A stretch of 64,000 bases of DNA, taken from assembly GCA_028023455.1 (NCBI GenBank), contig JAQFVV010013332.1, positions 26,992 through 90,991 on the forward strand. The letters run 5' to 3'. This DNA is from Epiperipatus broadwayi (taxonomy: Eukaryota > Onychophora > Udeonychophora > Euonychophora > Peripatidae). The notes beneath the pieces are model-generated. The model made no database searches and had not been told where the DNA came from. It saw only the letters and a program-made list of their open reading frames with translations. Positions within the stretch are counted from its first letter, which is position 1, and each line of letters begins with the position of its first letter. Position numbers and translations under genes: made by a program. This document shows positions 12,060-23,910 of the stretch, piece after piece.

Positions 12060-12750
12060 AACAGTATATTAAATTATAAACTAATAATTAAGCCATTGCA
12101 AAAAAGAGGATATATAAATTGTAAATCAAAATTATGTCATTACCAAAGTGATAAATTAAAAAAATATTGAGATATTTGCCAAGGAATTGCTTGATGTTGG
12201 TTATAAAATGGAACAAATAAACAATACTTTAAGTCAATTTAAAAAAAATTATTATAATTTAAAAGAAATGAAAATTAATAATAAAAAATGGATATCTATT
12301 CCATTTATTTCAAATCCACAAGTAAAATTTTTTAAGGATTTATATAAGAATGTATTTAATGTTTCATTCTATGTTCCAAACAATATTAATAAATTAGTTA
12401 ATAATTCTAAAGATGTCATACCTGAAAAGCAAAAAAGTAATGTCATATATCAAATTTTTTGTGATTGTATGCTATCATATATAGGTGAATCTAGGTGCAG
12501 CATTGAGAAAAGATTGAAGGAACAGGAATTGTTATATAAGTGTGTAAAAAATAAAAATAATGGCAATTTAATATCTTCTTCAGTTTTCTTCGATCATGAA
12601 AAAAACATGTAAATTTAAATTTAATTTTGAAAATGTGAAAATTCTTCATGAAGAGAGAAACCATAGTAAAAGAAAAATTAAAGAGGCAATTTTTATAAAC
12701 AGGAATAAAATGCATTTAATAAATTGACAAGCTTCTAACATTAAATAACG
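12060..12750 (+). pseudogene. Penelope-like element, 3' coding part with GIY-YIG endonuclease (plus copy)
   Basis: Mirror copy of the preceding feature, joined head to head at 12059/12060. The frame is open from 12187 through the linker and endonuclease (VIYQI, SYIGES, KRLKEQ) to a stop near 12612. The homology then continues in another frame (INRNK...LIN, then NIK, then LW) to about 12750. This copy therefore keeps the C-terminal INR..LN motif that the minus copy has lost. Relative to the minus copy it lacks about 55-60 bases near 12,130, with AAAA microhomology at the break. Confidence 0.85.
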
Positions 12751-13334
12751 AGATTTGTGGAATTTGAATTGATGACATTTGCTTCCGCTTTTAGTTTTTG
12801 AATTTTATGGCAGTTGGGACAGGTTAGAAAGTAACCGAAAGTACTTCTGCGGATTTAAAGATTGTTTGTAATTGTTTGTAAACCGTTAAAAATATTATTT
12901 CAATTATAATTACAAGATTGTTTTTAATTAACGGATATTTTATTTATTATATATATATAACATAAAGTTATAATTTCATTTAAATATAAATGTATATTAC
13001 ATTTCTTAATATTATAAATAAATAATTACTATAAACTGTAAAATTTCATATATAAATGTGTGTGTGTGTGTGAACATATATTTTCAAATTTTTCTTTCTG
13101 TAAATTTGTTTGTTATTAATATTAGTGTTACAGTCACACTTGGGATAATCTGAAAGATTGTTAATATTTATCATATGTATACTATTTCAACTTTAATATG
13201 TTATAGTAAATATTAAATTTAGTAAATTCGTTATTTTTTTAACATTAAAACTGTTGGAATTCTTAAACTTATATCAATATTTTAAAGTATGGTGTGTTAA
13301 ATGCAAATACATATTGATAGACATTCTATGGATG

Positions 13335-13336
<2 letters not shown>
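12751..13336. other. AT-rich DNA, no gene seen
   Basis: Possible PLE 3' UTR remnant to about 12,840; otherwise nothing recognisable. A short (TG)n lies near 13,060. Confidence 0.4.
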
Positions 13337-13372
<36 letters not shown>

Positions 13373-13389
13373 ATCTATATATATGTTTA

Positions 13390-13423
<34 letters not shown>

Positions 13424-13435
13424 TAAACACATATA
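13337..13435. repeat. (TA)n tracts with two nested inverted repeats
   Basis: Two TA runs (about 13,337-13,370 and 13,397-13,420). The first is framed by GATGGA and TCCATC. The second is framed by GTTTATGCATATA and TATATGCATAAAC. Each tract sits at the centre of a palindrome. Confidence 0.85.
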
Positions 13436-14559
13436 AACTATGCTTGAATTATTAATGCAGAATGTAGATTGTGAATTAATTTTAATATAAACATTATTAT
13501 CTGCATCATTAACACAAGTCCATACACAAGTAACAACATTCTACTTAAAATAGCCAAAACTCTCTGAGCAAGCATGAGAGATAGTGATTATGTGATGTTT
13601 AAAGGTTTAACATTCTAATTACAGAAAAAGAAAAAATAAATATTAAAAAAACAAATAAAATATTAAAATGACTTTCTGAGGATCACACAAATCAGTTCAT
13701 GAGTATCTAACATGTCCATACATATCACATATTCTTTATCTGCTGCTTGATAAGTTACATTTTTTATCTCTTCCATATCAAATTTTATTGTATAAAATAA
13801 ATATACTTTCTACTTGTATTCTATCCTTATCCATAATATTACCATAAAAGCAAGTAATTTTATTTTTGTTTAGTCTGTCTTTAAGATAATCATTGTAATG
13901 AAAGTGGATCTCATTTTTATAACACTAATGATCAAGTTTATTAAAAAATACTTTTACAAAAGTTAATTTATTATTCACTGTTTACACCCAATCCAACGAA
14001 CATGTGACTTTATAATAGCAAACTACATAACATGTTGATAAAGATTATAATATTTCCATTACATTTTTAGAATTGTAGGGAACATTCTTAAATAAAATTT
14101 TTCTAATGTTGTGTCAGTAAGGTATGTAAGAATAACTTTCATACAATAAATTAAGCAAAATAAAATCACTATTTATAATTAATTTAGTTGCAGCAGATAT
14201 AAGACTGTGATGAAATAGTCTATTTTTTAAAATGATAAAAATTTACTTATTAAAATATGTTTTGTTTTCTTTAATTTCATTTTTATTAATTAATGGTATT
14301 GAAATCAATATATAAAAGTTGTTTTTTTTTTTTTTACTATATATACATTCTATTAAATTTTATCAATCATTGAATGAGCAATTTATTTAAATCTTTCTCC
14401 TATATTCTTTTCAGAAGGTATTATTTATAAGTTTAATAAATTATTATGCTATGCACATTTGAAAATTTTTAGTTCATAAATATTAATAACTGCACACTGC
14501 ATTATTTACATCTCTGAATGTATGTATTATAAGGAGGTAATAGAGATATAACATGTCAA
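13436..14559. other. AT-rich DNA, no gene seen
   Basis: Nothing supported. Confidence 0.4.
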
Positions 14560-14603
14560 GGGTTGGTGGCCTTTTGGTTAGCATAGCTGCCTTCCAACTA
14601 CGT
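14560..14603 (+). mobile_element. tRNA-Gly(UCC)-derived element, 3' truncated
   Basis: Starts GGGTTGGTGG, with A box TGGCCTTTTGG and the anticodon arm through CTTCCAA (anticodon TCC). Homology stops before the T arm. The preceding bases TGTCAAG match those before the other copies. Confidence 0.65.
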
Positions 14604-15252
14604 CTGTGAAACACAAAGTTTTTAGACATTAAAGCAGCTCATACAGATGATAAATAACAACAAAATAAAATCCATTCATGTAAAATCAATGTTTAAATGC
14701 ACATACTCACTAGAAAAATAATAACTACACTTCATTTTAAGTAATTATTGCATTGAAGGACTATTAATATTCATTAAGTAGATAATTCTGAAAATTTGGA
14801 TGAGACTAATTAATCATAATGTCATTAATAATTTATTTTTCTTATTTCTTTTTTATTATTATTAAAAAGGCAAAGTTGTTTTATAAACTTTTTAAATTAT
14901 ATTTCCTTTGAAAATAATCTTATAAAAGTTAACAATTAACATTCTTTTTTTTTTAAAGTAAATAATTAATTAGTCTATATTCATATATATCAGTTTTATG
15001 AAGATACCTGACATATACATATTTAATATAAGAACACATTAAAATTATTATTTAATTAAGAAAGTTAAATATTAATTTTAAATAATTAAATTAGCATATA
15101 TAAATTAATTATAATCATTACTTAGATAAATTTACCTGCTTAATTTCAAAAGTTCTACAATGCTTATCCACTATTTTTTTAAAATTTGTTTTATATGTTC
15201 ATTAGAATTATGCACTAGCATGACTTTGACAATTTTTTTTCTCATGTGTCAT
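14604..15252. other. AT-rich DNA, no gene seen
   Basis: Nothing supported. Confidence 0.4.
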
Positions 15253-15346
15253 AGCATCAGCCGGGAAGCGAATCCGCTAACCTGGGACAAATGCTTGTAA
15301 AGCAGCTGTCTCTGACCTCTCGACCACCAATGCCTGACTTTGACAA
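15253..15346 (-). mobile_element. tRNA-derived element (Gly-like variant with TAC in the loop)
   Basis: Minus strand: GCATTGGTGGTCGAGAGG supplies an A-box-like segment, followed by an anticodon-like arm GCTGC-TTTACAA-GC and then GATTCGCTTCCCGGC as B-box region. The anticodon position reads TAC, as in the copy at 44.15 kb, so these two form a subfamily separate from the TCC copies. The ends extend as an imperfect inverted repeat (TGTCAAAG...TATGACACA). Confidence 0.65.
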
Positions 15347-16570
15347 TTTTCTAAGTAGAAAAAGAGATTAATTCATGACAAAAACATGATGATGGATATT
15401 TCTATTCTTTCAGAAACCATACAAAACTGATGAATAGTCATTTCCGATTATATAGACAACCATGACTTGAATACAATGGTGCATTTAAATTATACATAAC
15501 AATATAGCTAACTATCTTCTAATTCTCAACTAATATTCAAACTCTAGTTAAAATTCCAATTATGTAAATTTTATTTTCTCTATATTTCATATATGTCTGT
15601 GTTTTAAAATATCTTTAACTTTATAAAATATTTTATTTTATAGTTGTTTTTCTGTTTTCAATTTCCTTAATTGATTCATTTATCCATAACCTATTATATT
15701 ATAATCTCTATTCAAAGAAATTTATACATTCTCCACTTTTTAATTAATCAGTCTAAGAGGATTACATAAAAATACACATTAAAAATACCTTTAAAAACGT
15801 TTTGCCTTTCATCTTTCAAATTGAAACTGTTTGAGCATATTAAAATAAAAATAAAATTTAAATATAATTATATGATCTTTTTTTTAATGTTGTATTTAAA
15901 AATTCATGTTACTGTTATTTTTTTTATAAATATATACATACAAACACACATAATTGTTGTAATATATATATATTACATTTACTTATATTTTTGATTCTGC
16001 ATAATAAAACTTGAAATTATTAGGGCATTTTTTATGTGAAATCAAAATAACATACGTGAGTTTATACCTGAAATATATTACGTAAATGTTATTAAAATAC
16101 TATCAAAAGACCAACATATGGATGTTCCGAAAAACAAGAAAAGTCAAACACACTAAGAGTAAAATAATGTACAAAATAACTAACTTGATTTTATTAAAAA
16201 TAATTCAGGTGAAAAGAAGTCAATGTGATTTGAGTCAAAATTAAAAGATAGAGTGATAACTTCTCATTGATTTTCACTATTTTGTGAGAGAAATTTGCTA
16301 TTGTTTTATCAGTTTATGTGAGCATAAAAATAGTATTCATTCTGGTGTTTTAGTGGTTTAATACTAATGCTAATGAAAGAGTAGGGATGAGTATGGTTAT
16401 TAAAAAACTCCAAATCCCAAAATATGTATATACTAAACTGTATTCAAATCTGTTGAATATATAGGCAAATTAAAATGGATTGGAAAGATTATTATGATTT
16501 CAGTTTGGCTGATAGTTTTATAGTTGAGTAAAAATGGTATAAAGATGCTATAATGATACATTAGATTCAA
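15347..16570. other. AT-rich DNA, no gene seen
   Basis: A (TA)n of about 14 bases lies near 15,965. Nothing else supported. Confidence 0.4.
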
Positions 16571-16725
16571 AGATCCAGGTGCACTGCTCCTTGATTCAGA
16601 ACTCATATCTAATGAAATTCATAAGATAGAATCTAGTCTGAAGTTAGTGGATAAAATGACACTGGATATGGATTTTGATGCATATATTCCTAGTATCTAT
16701 TGATTATTAGCATTTACAGCAGACA
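16571..16725 (+). repeat. Diverged copy of the 60.8-kb MITE interior
   Basis: Over about 150 bases it aligns with 60,888-61,030. Shared blocks are AGGTGCA, TCCTTGATTC-like, GAAACTAGTCTG-like, GATATGGATTT-like and CATTGATTAT-like. The terminal inverted repeats seen at 60.8 kb are not clear here. Confidence 0.5.
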
Positions 16726-16839
16726 ACAACTATTATGTAATGAAAATGTTACCTATATGTATATATTATTCTGGTAAATAATGACCAGTACAGCAAAGCT
16801 TACTAAACCATGGGACATAAATGGCTACTACAAGGCACT

Positions 16840-19800
16840 ATTAGGCAGGTAGCCTAAAAATAGTTTCTAAAAAAGAGAAAGAAAATAATGGTTATAGGGG
16901 ATAATATTGAAGCAATTGATGACATAAATAACAAGAATGGACAGCTTTTGAAAAATTATTGTCAGACAGTGAATTTGAGCATTAGACATTTATTAAATAT
17001 TTATGAGGGACAATACACATGATCTAAAAATAATATATTTCACACAATATATTATGTATTAGTAGAGAAAGAGTGAATAAATAAAGTATAAAAAAATATA
17101 GTATTTGATAATGAAGAAAGAGTATGTAATAGCATAATTTCTTTGTAATAGAAATGGTTAGTAATGTCATAAAAAATACTAATAAAAGTAAAAAGAATAG
17201 TGAAAGATGTGAAAGAAGAATGAATGATAAGAATAAATTAGAAGAATATAAAAGTAGAAGAAATTATAAAAGACTTTGTTTGGGATGATTATAAGGCTTG
17301 TGTGGTGCAGTAGGAAAAGTCACAAATAAAGTTTTAGATGAGAATATTAACAATAAAAGTAATAGAAAGTGAAAAGTAGTAAAAGTGTGAAAGCAAAGGG
17401 AAAAAGCATGCAGAGAATATAAATGTGCTACTAAAAACAAAGAAAGTGAAAAAGAGGTTAATATTAAATGGGAAAGTATTTTAAAAATGTTGACTAAAAT
17501 GCATAATTATAGAGAGAGAGAATGGGATAAAATAGTAAATTATTGAAGATATTAATAAAAGTGGGAAAGATGGGAGTAAAATAGTTTGGACATATATTAA
17601 AGGTAGGAATGTAGATAAAAGAGAAATTATTAGATGATGAGGAAAAAATGTGTAGCTCAAGATAAAAATTAGAGACAATCTTAAATAAGTATGTAATGGA
17701 TATAGAAAAAATGTTAAATGTAAAGGACAGAGTGATAACAAACATAAAAGTATATAGTAGTGGAAATATTAGGTTTACAGAAAATGAATTGAATGAGTCA
17801 GAGAAGAAATTGAAAACATAAGGACAAGAGGTTTAAAGGGATGCACATTAGAGATGGTGAAGAATTTGGGAAATATAACAAAATTAAATCTATTATAATG
17901 TTTTAATAAGATGGAATAGAAGAGAAAACTTCCAGATAACTGGAATAATAGAAAGGTAAGGTTATTATTTAAAGGGTAGGGTAAAAATCATATAATTGTA
18001 AACAATTATAGCCTGATAGTAGTAATGTCAGTGTTATATAAAGTTTTTGCATATATGGTGGCTAGAAGCGTAACAAAATAAATGAAAGAAAATAATATAG
18101 TGCTAGAAATCCAAAGAGGTTTTCAATCAGATAGACATATAGAAGATAGTTTATTTGTAATCACATAACTTATAAATATTAGTAGGAATACAGGCAGATA
18201 GTTATATATGGTATTTATAAATATAGAGAAGGCATATGATAGAGTAAATACAAATAGATTATGGGTAAGTTTAGTAAATTTGGAAATGAATGGAGCTTTA
18301 GTGGATCTTATTAAGAGATTGTTGAAAATAATTACTATTCACACCAATTAGGAAATATAGAATCAGTTATAGTTAAAAATGGCATGAGACTAAGACAAGA
18401 ATGCCCTATGTCACTCTTTTTTTTTTATATTTGGGAGAAATGGAGAGAGCAATAGAAAGACTAGGAAGATGATAGAGATACCATGAATAGATAACAAAGG
18501 AGACTTTTATCAGATATTTTATTTGCTGATGATATATTATGGTTCATAGAAAGTAGGGAAGATTTGGAAGTTATGCTGAAGACTTGTGGAAGAGTAAGTA
18601 AAGAGATTGGATCAAATTTAGTGAAGAAAAACAAAAGTAATGATGATAAATACTGGGGCAAGAGAAGATAAAAATTGTTTTTGGGAAGATATAAAGTTAA
18701 ATGTGATAAATAAGTACAATTATTTGGGAATTCTCTTAGGTAATCTCAGGAATTACTTGAATGAATGGAGGAAAAAATGATAAATGAAACAAAGAAAAGA
18801 AAGGGACTTATTAAAAATTTAATTGTGTTTTAATATAATAAATATGATGTAGCAAGTATTGTATGGAAGAGAATGGCAGTAGCGGCATTAACTTATGTTA
18901 ATGATGTGTTATGTGTTAGTAAAAAGGTATTATATCATTTAGAAAAAGTACAAAGAGAAGTAGGAAGACATACATAAGATGCAGATGTGTGGATAGCTAA
19001 GAAGGCAATTCAAAAAGAAATGGAATGATCCAGTTTTTATATAAAAGATGCAAAAAGAAAAATGGAAATGTTCAGTAGATTGCAATTTAGGGATAATAAG
19101 AGAATAGCCAAAATAGTATTTACTTGGATTATGAGTAAAGGACAGGTAACAAGATGGGTGAGAAAGGTAGTATAATATGTAGAAGATTTGAATAAATACT
19201 TTATGCCAGTGTATTTATACAAAGATGGGATGATTGTATTAGGAGAATTGTTGAATATTATAGTGGCAAGGAATTGGTGGTAAAGAATAGATGCATTAAT
19301 AAAATATGGGGTTGGAGAGATGGAGAACTAATATGAACAGTGAAAAGTGTTTAAAATTATATAGAAGTAAACACAATATTGGGTATAGGTTAATTTAAAA
19401 AAAGTTGTTTACTGTTTAAGGATTGAACAGGATCATTAGTAACAAAAGAGTATGCACATAAATGGAGCAATATGAGGAATTTATATTGCAAGTTATGTAA
19501 GGAAGGTATAGAAAATATTGGGCATCTGTTAATTGAATGTAAATGCCTACAAGAAGGAAGACTACATAAAATGAAGTTGTGGGAGAATAAATATAAACAA
19601 TATGATTATACAGAAAGTGTGTTCTTGGTTTTTATGTTGGGTTGGGAAAATGTTAAGGGGGATTTACATATAAAAGCTATAAATATGACAAAGATAATGT
19701 TGTGGAAATGGGATGGAGCAGCATAAAGAAGAATATGGAAAAACAGGATGGAGAATAAAAAGGGAAGGTAATGTGGCAAACAGGATTTTCTGGGAATAGT

Positions 19801-19905
19801 TGTTGAGAGATTCCTGACTTTGATAAAGGAGATGCCACACATCACATTATATCACTACCATTTTTAAAAGTGATTCTTATTAAAAAATATTAATAAGAAA
19901 TGGTA
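16840..19905 (+). pseudogene. Decayed non-LTR retrotransposon (APE endonuclease + RT + C-terminal CCHC)
   Basis: The plus strand is purine-rich over 3 kb and translates in broken frames to a LINE polyprotein. At 16,890-17,070 the end of an APE endonuclease is visible: GDNIEA, then NGQLLKNYC, then EGQYT-(W as TGA)-SKN, then YVLV. Near 17,930-18,050 comes the RT start (LPDNWNNRKVRLLFKG, then NNYS, then VLYKVFAYMVARSV). FINIEKAYDRVN lies at about 18,211-18,250 and FADD at 18,522-18,533. The last frame (19,472-19,726) carries CX2CX8HX4C (YCKLC...HLLIEC), the zinc-knuckle-like motif found at the C-terminus of several LINE clades. Dozens of stops. It is not RTE, because RTEs lack this C-terminus. 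I do not assign a clade. The 3' end has a stem-loop. Confidence 0.85.
19874..19899 (+). other. 3'-terminal stem-loop of the LINE
   Basis: TTCTTATTA (19,874-19,882) pairs perfectly with TAATAAGAA (19,891-19,899) around an 8-base loop. ACCATT/AATGGT adds an outer stem. It lies at the LINE's 3' boundary, where LINE RTs recognise their RNA. Confidence 0.55.
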
Positions 19906-21835
19906 ATATAGATTATCAAATTTTAGATTATTGTACAATTTATGACTGATCACTAATGCCAATAGGCATAGTGGTTGTATAGTTATACAGTTTGGATTGT
20001 GTTATTGGTATTATAAAAAAAATCTTGATTTTATAAATTAAATATTGAAGTTAAAATGTTATAATTAATATAATAATGAGTTTCCTGGCATTCAAGATGC
20101 ATAGATGATGGTTTCAGTTCTATTTTCCATGTTCAAGCTTTTTATAAAACTCTGATTATTAAATTTTTGTTTCTTTTTTATTTTTACAAGTTTCATATAA
20201 ATATTCATAAGGCCAGTGGATCAGAAAAAAATTGAGCCACAATTACATTCCATTGATCAAACTGATATTCTTTTAGTTGAGAATTAATGCAAAACGTTTT
20301 CGTTTTTCAACCCATCACTCTATCACTGTAAGAAACTGCATAAAATACAATAAACATCTAGACTTGTGCTTAAAACATAAGCATATATTTAATAATAAGA
20401 GCAACAAATAATTAATATTAACTATAATGCTTCTATAATTGTTACAACTACCCTAAAAAAATTAAGTGTTTTAAATGAAAAGAATGTGACGTTCAATTGA
20501 ATCTATATAAAATGATAAACCTCCATAAAATTACAGAAAAATCATAGATTTTTAAAAAAAAAACTCATGTAAAAAATAGGGAAAATGTTACAAAATGTAT
20601 ATTTATAATAATATATAGAATGATTACATCAGTTGTTTTCTTCCCATTTTGATATTACATTTAGTGTAACATCAAACACTAGTAAAATAATTATTAGTAA
20701 TGAGATATTAAAATATCATTAAACATAAAATATATATAAAGTAGAGTTTGATGATAAATGATTTTATAAGAGATCTAAATGTGCATTACATGCAATTTTA
20801 TATAGAAACTTATTGCCTTCTGCTGATAGGACAATAAATCAGTTTTTGCAAAGGGTGCTGCTATTTGCAATGAATGTTTTTGAATTTGTAAGGTTTTTAT
20901 TTAATGTATGGAATATAAATCAAAGAGGTATAATTCATTTTATTTTCTATATATGTCAGATAATTTAGTAAATAAGCAATATACATAAGTAAATGTACTT
21001 AGTTTATGGAAAGATGACAAAATAATGTTTAAATGTTTATAATTTTGTTAACCCAAAACAACTACAAGCAGATAACATATACTGCTCATTAGAAAATATT
21101 TATTTTAATGTATAATTACCATTCTAAATAGGCAATTAAAATCAGTTGAAAACAAATAAAATTAAGTATTTGAGTCTTGTTATCTGCATTATTTTCACTG
21201 TCATTATTTGTAGATCAGACCATCCAAATGTCTCTAATAAATATTTGGAGCCTTTTCTGTAGGTGTAGATTTGGAAGATATTTTGCTAATGCTTTTAAAA
21301 TTTTAAGTTGCAAACATTCTTTGATGACTTTTGTTTTTTAAATAAAATAAATGATTTAACAGTTGAAATATTTAACACTTGGGAGAAAATTTTCATTGAC
21401 AAGTATTTTTCTCAAGTTATTATCTACAATTATTTCCAGTTTTCCAATGATAAATCATGGATATGGAAACTCTGTGCAGAAATATCCCACAAAATTTTCA
21501 TATGCCTAGTAATCAAGATTATTGGAATGAATTCTTTTAGAAAAAATATTATCAAGTATTATAATAAAATAAATAACATTACTATTATTCTAAGAATTAT
21601 TCACAAAAAATATAATATTTATATAAAAAAGTCGAAACAAAAATAACCATAAATTGCAAAAAATAAAATAAAAAATAAAATAGAGGAGCAAAATTACTTA
21701 TGTTGAGTCTACATGAAATATGAGATTGGTAAATTTTATACAAAGTGGCATAAAAGTTAAGGCTATGTGAAATAAATTCTGATTTGAATTTTGTAAAATA
21801 AAAATATATAAAATCACTAAGGTGGACAACTGTTT
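19906..21835. other. AT-rich DNA, no gene seen
   Basis: The open frame at 21,308-21,646 (plus, 112 codons) is rich in Ile, Asn and Lys and lacks any family signature. I do not support it as a gene. Confidence 0.4.
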
Positions 21836-22520
21836 AATTTGAAAAATAATATGTAAAAAAACTTTTCTTTAAATAACATATTTATATAAACAGCCAATTA
21901 AAAAGTACAAAATAATAAAGAACCAATAATCAAAAAATTAATCTGCCTGTGGGTTAATTTGCCATTTTTAGAAAATATCAGATATCTCAAGAATATAGAC
22001 TTGTTATAAAACAATTGAAAATTGCCATAATATTATTATTTCATAAAAGCATTTAAGGCTCTTTATGAAACAACAATATTCCTCCAATTTTTAACAAGTG
22101 TGGTCTTCAAATCTCTGATATTTTCTAAGAAAGGCAAACTAACTGAGAGGTGGATTAATTTGTTGATTACTAGTACTTTGTTATTTTGTACTTTTTAATC
22201 AGCTATTTACATAAAATCATTACTTAAAAAAGGTTTTGTAACATATTATTTTTTTACTTTTTAGTTATACTTACATATTATTTTAAAAATGGTTAAGACT
22301 ACAAACATATCTGAAAAAAATTGGTAATTTAATTATAAGACATGAAAATAAAAAAATATACCCTCTAACAAACAAATAATCAATTTTAATATCATGTAAA
22401 CATCTATATAAAAATATGTATGTATTGGCTTTTTAATTAATTTTATAACACATGACCCACTACTCTCAGTGCCATCTCATGTTGCTGACCCATCTAATCA
22501 CACACATGTTGAAAGGATAA

Positions 22521-22585
22521 ATAATCACCAATATGTGTATTTCATGCTAAACCAACATCCATCAGTTGTTTTAGATTATTACCTC
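22521..22585 (-). ncRNA. Hammerhead B3 (core mutated)
   Basis: Minus strand reads CAACTGATGGATGTTGGTTTAG and then CATGAAAT. The core is CTGATGG, and the remaining stems resemble B1. Confidence 0.6.
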
Positions 22586-22969
22586 CACTCACATATACAA
22601 TCAATGCTCAGCTTTATATAAAAATAGCCAATCTTTACACTTTAATGGACAGGCTTCAAACTACTCCATCTAACAACTTATCAGCTTTCCATTTTATTGA
22701 AAATCTGATGATGGAACATTCAAATCCCATATGTATGTATAAAAGAATTATTCTCCTGTACATAAAGGGTCAGAATGACTAATATTTCAACATGGGTAGG
22801 ATGACAACCTTGGCACTAATGTGGACTTTGAACATTCCATCATCATATTTTCAATGAAATGGAAGACTGAAGAGTTGTGAGTTGGAGTAGTTTGAAGCCT
22901 GCCCATTAAAGAATGAAGATTGCCTATCTTAATATAAAGTGAGCACTGATTGTATATATTTGTGGACAT

Positions 22970-23030
22970 AGTAATCTAGACCAACTGATGAGTGCTGGTT
23001 TAGTATGGAATACATATATTGGTGATTATT
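22970..23030 (+). ncRNA. Hammerhead B4 (GAAA mutated)
   Basis: CTGATGAG at 22,985-22,992. Helix I is well kept: ACCAA with TTGGT, then TAATC with GATTA, with a 3-base bulge. Stem II is GTGCT/AGTAT. The GAAA box reads GGAA. Confidence 0.65.
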
Positions 23031-23734
23031 TTTCCTTTCAACATGTGTGTGATTAGGTAGGTCAGCAATATGAGATGGCACTGAGAGTAGTGGGTCATGT
23101 GAAAGTCTTGAGTTTTAATCCCATATGTATTACATATATAAATGCAAGTTTAAACCTGTACAATATATTAATTCTGTAGCCTTTTTTATACATGTATTAT
23201 TTTTTTCACAAAATATTTTTAAAATAATTAAGATTTAGTAAAAATATTTACTTTTGTGTTAAAAGATTATTAACAAAATTTTTCTTTACAAACATAATAT
23301 TTTTGTTAGCTTGGTTGTTAAGAATTTTTCCCAAGAAGCATATGGGAAGATATTTTTCTTCATTGTTAAAAATTAAAAAAATATGGACATCCTGACAGAA
23401 ATCCAAACAAGACAAGTTAATATAAAAGCATATAATAATATAAAATTAGGGCATTTGTAAATTGATAGTGGTATAATTAATTGCATGTAGCTATTGAGAG
23501 TTAATTGAGCAATTAAATTTTATAATTGAATTCTTTTGTAGTTATAATGCATGTCATAAACTTTTCTATAGCTGATATTTATTTATTGATTATATTTTTG
23601 ATATATTATTATTTATAATGTTAAATACACTTTATATATTCTTTTATGAAGATGTATCATATTTAAACATGTTATTTAAAAAAAAAAATCTTAATTTTTT
23701 TTATCATGTAGTTTTTTACTATTGACATTTGCTT

Positions 23735-23760
23735 TGGGTGGGGGGGGTGAGTGGGAGGGT
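23735..23760 (+). other. G-rich tract, possible G-quadruplex
   Basis: GGG, eight G, GGG and GGG runs within 25 bases of an otherwise very AT-rich region. This meets the simple G-quadruplex pattern. Confidence 0.5.
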
Positions 23761-23843
23761 GTATGGTAAGAATATCAATGTAAATGTAAATGTGAGGATT
23801 ATAAAGATTTTAAGCCACTACATCAAAACAATTGACTAGTCAA

Positions 23844-23910
23844 GCGTTAGTGGTCTAGCGATTAGCATAAGCGGCCTTCCAGCTGGCCCTGGTTCGCTTC
23901 CTGTCAACGC
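23844..23910 (+). mobile_element. tRNA-Gly(UCC)-derived element
   Basis: GCGTTAGTGGTCTAGCG...CCTTCCAGC...GGTTCGCTTCC...TCAACGC, with both Pol III boxes in place and anticodon TCC. The anticodon stem (GCGGC/GCTGG) and T stem have mismatches, so function as a tRNA is unlikely. AGTCAA precedes it, and the sequence is otherwise isolated in AT-rich DNA. Confidence 0.75.

Larger units (their letters stand above)
22445..23160. mobile_element. Family B hammerhead element, divergent pair (nested)
   Basis: Minus copy about 22,445-22,740, plus copy about 22,767-23,160, nearly abutting in the middle. The outer parts carry the shared GATGGCACTGAGAG motif on both sides, and a diverged B-box-like GAGTTTTAATCCC lies on the right. 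Confidence 0.75.
21836..23455. mobile_element. Foldback repeat C, copy 1, interrupted by family B element
   Basis: The left arm (about 21,845-22,010) and right arm (about 22,095-22,270) are inverted repeats (for example GTACAAAATAA against TTATTTTGTAC, and ATATAAACAGCCAATTAAAA against its diverged complement). About 23,165-23,455 then matches 29,520-29,815, including ACAAACATAATATTTT and GACAAGTTAATATAAAAGCAT blocks. Copy 2 at 29 kb is continuous, so the family B element at 22,445-23,160 was inserted later. Confidence 0.65.

Noticed and set aside
21308-21646. 112-codon open frame as a gene
   Set aside because: Rich in Ile, Lys and Asn, with no signature; no support from context.
22690-22705. 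CTGATGATGG as another hammerhead core (also at 36,504, 46,388, 48,182 and 51,514)
   Set aside because: No stem II followed by GAAA and no matching helix I strands can be drawn at these sites.
23844-23910. Functional tRNA-Gly gene
   Set aside because: A and B boxes are present, but the anticodon stem and T stem have mismatches, and similar degenerate copies occur across the window.
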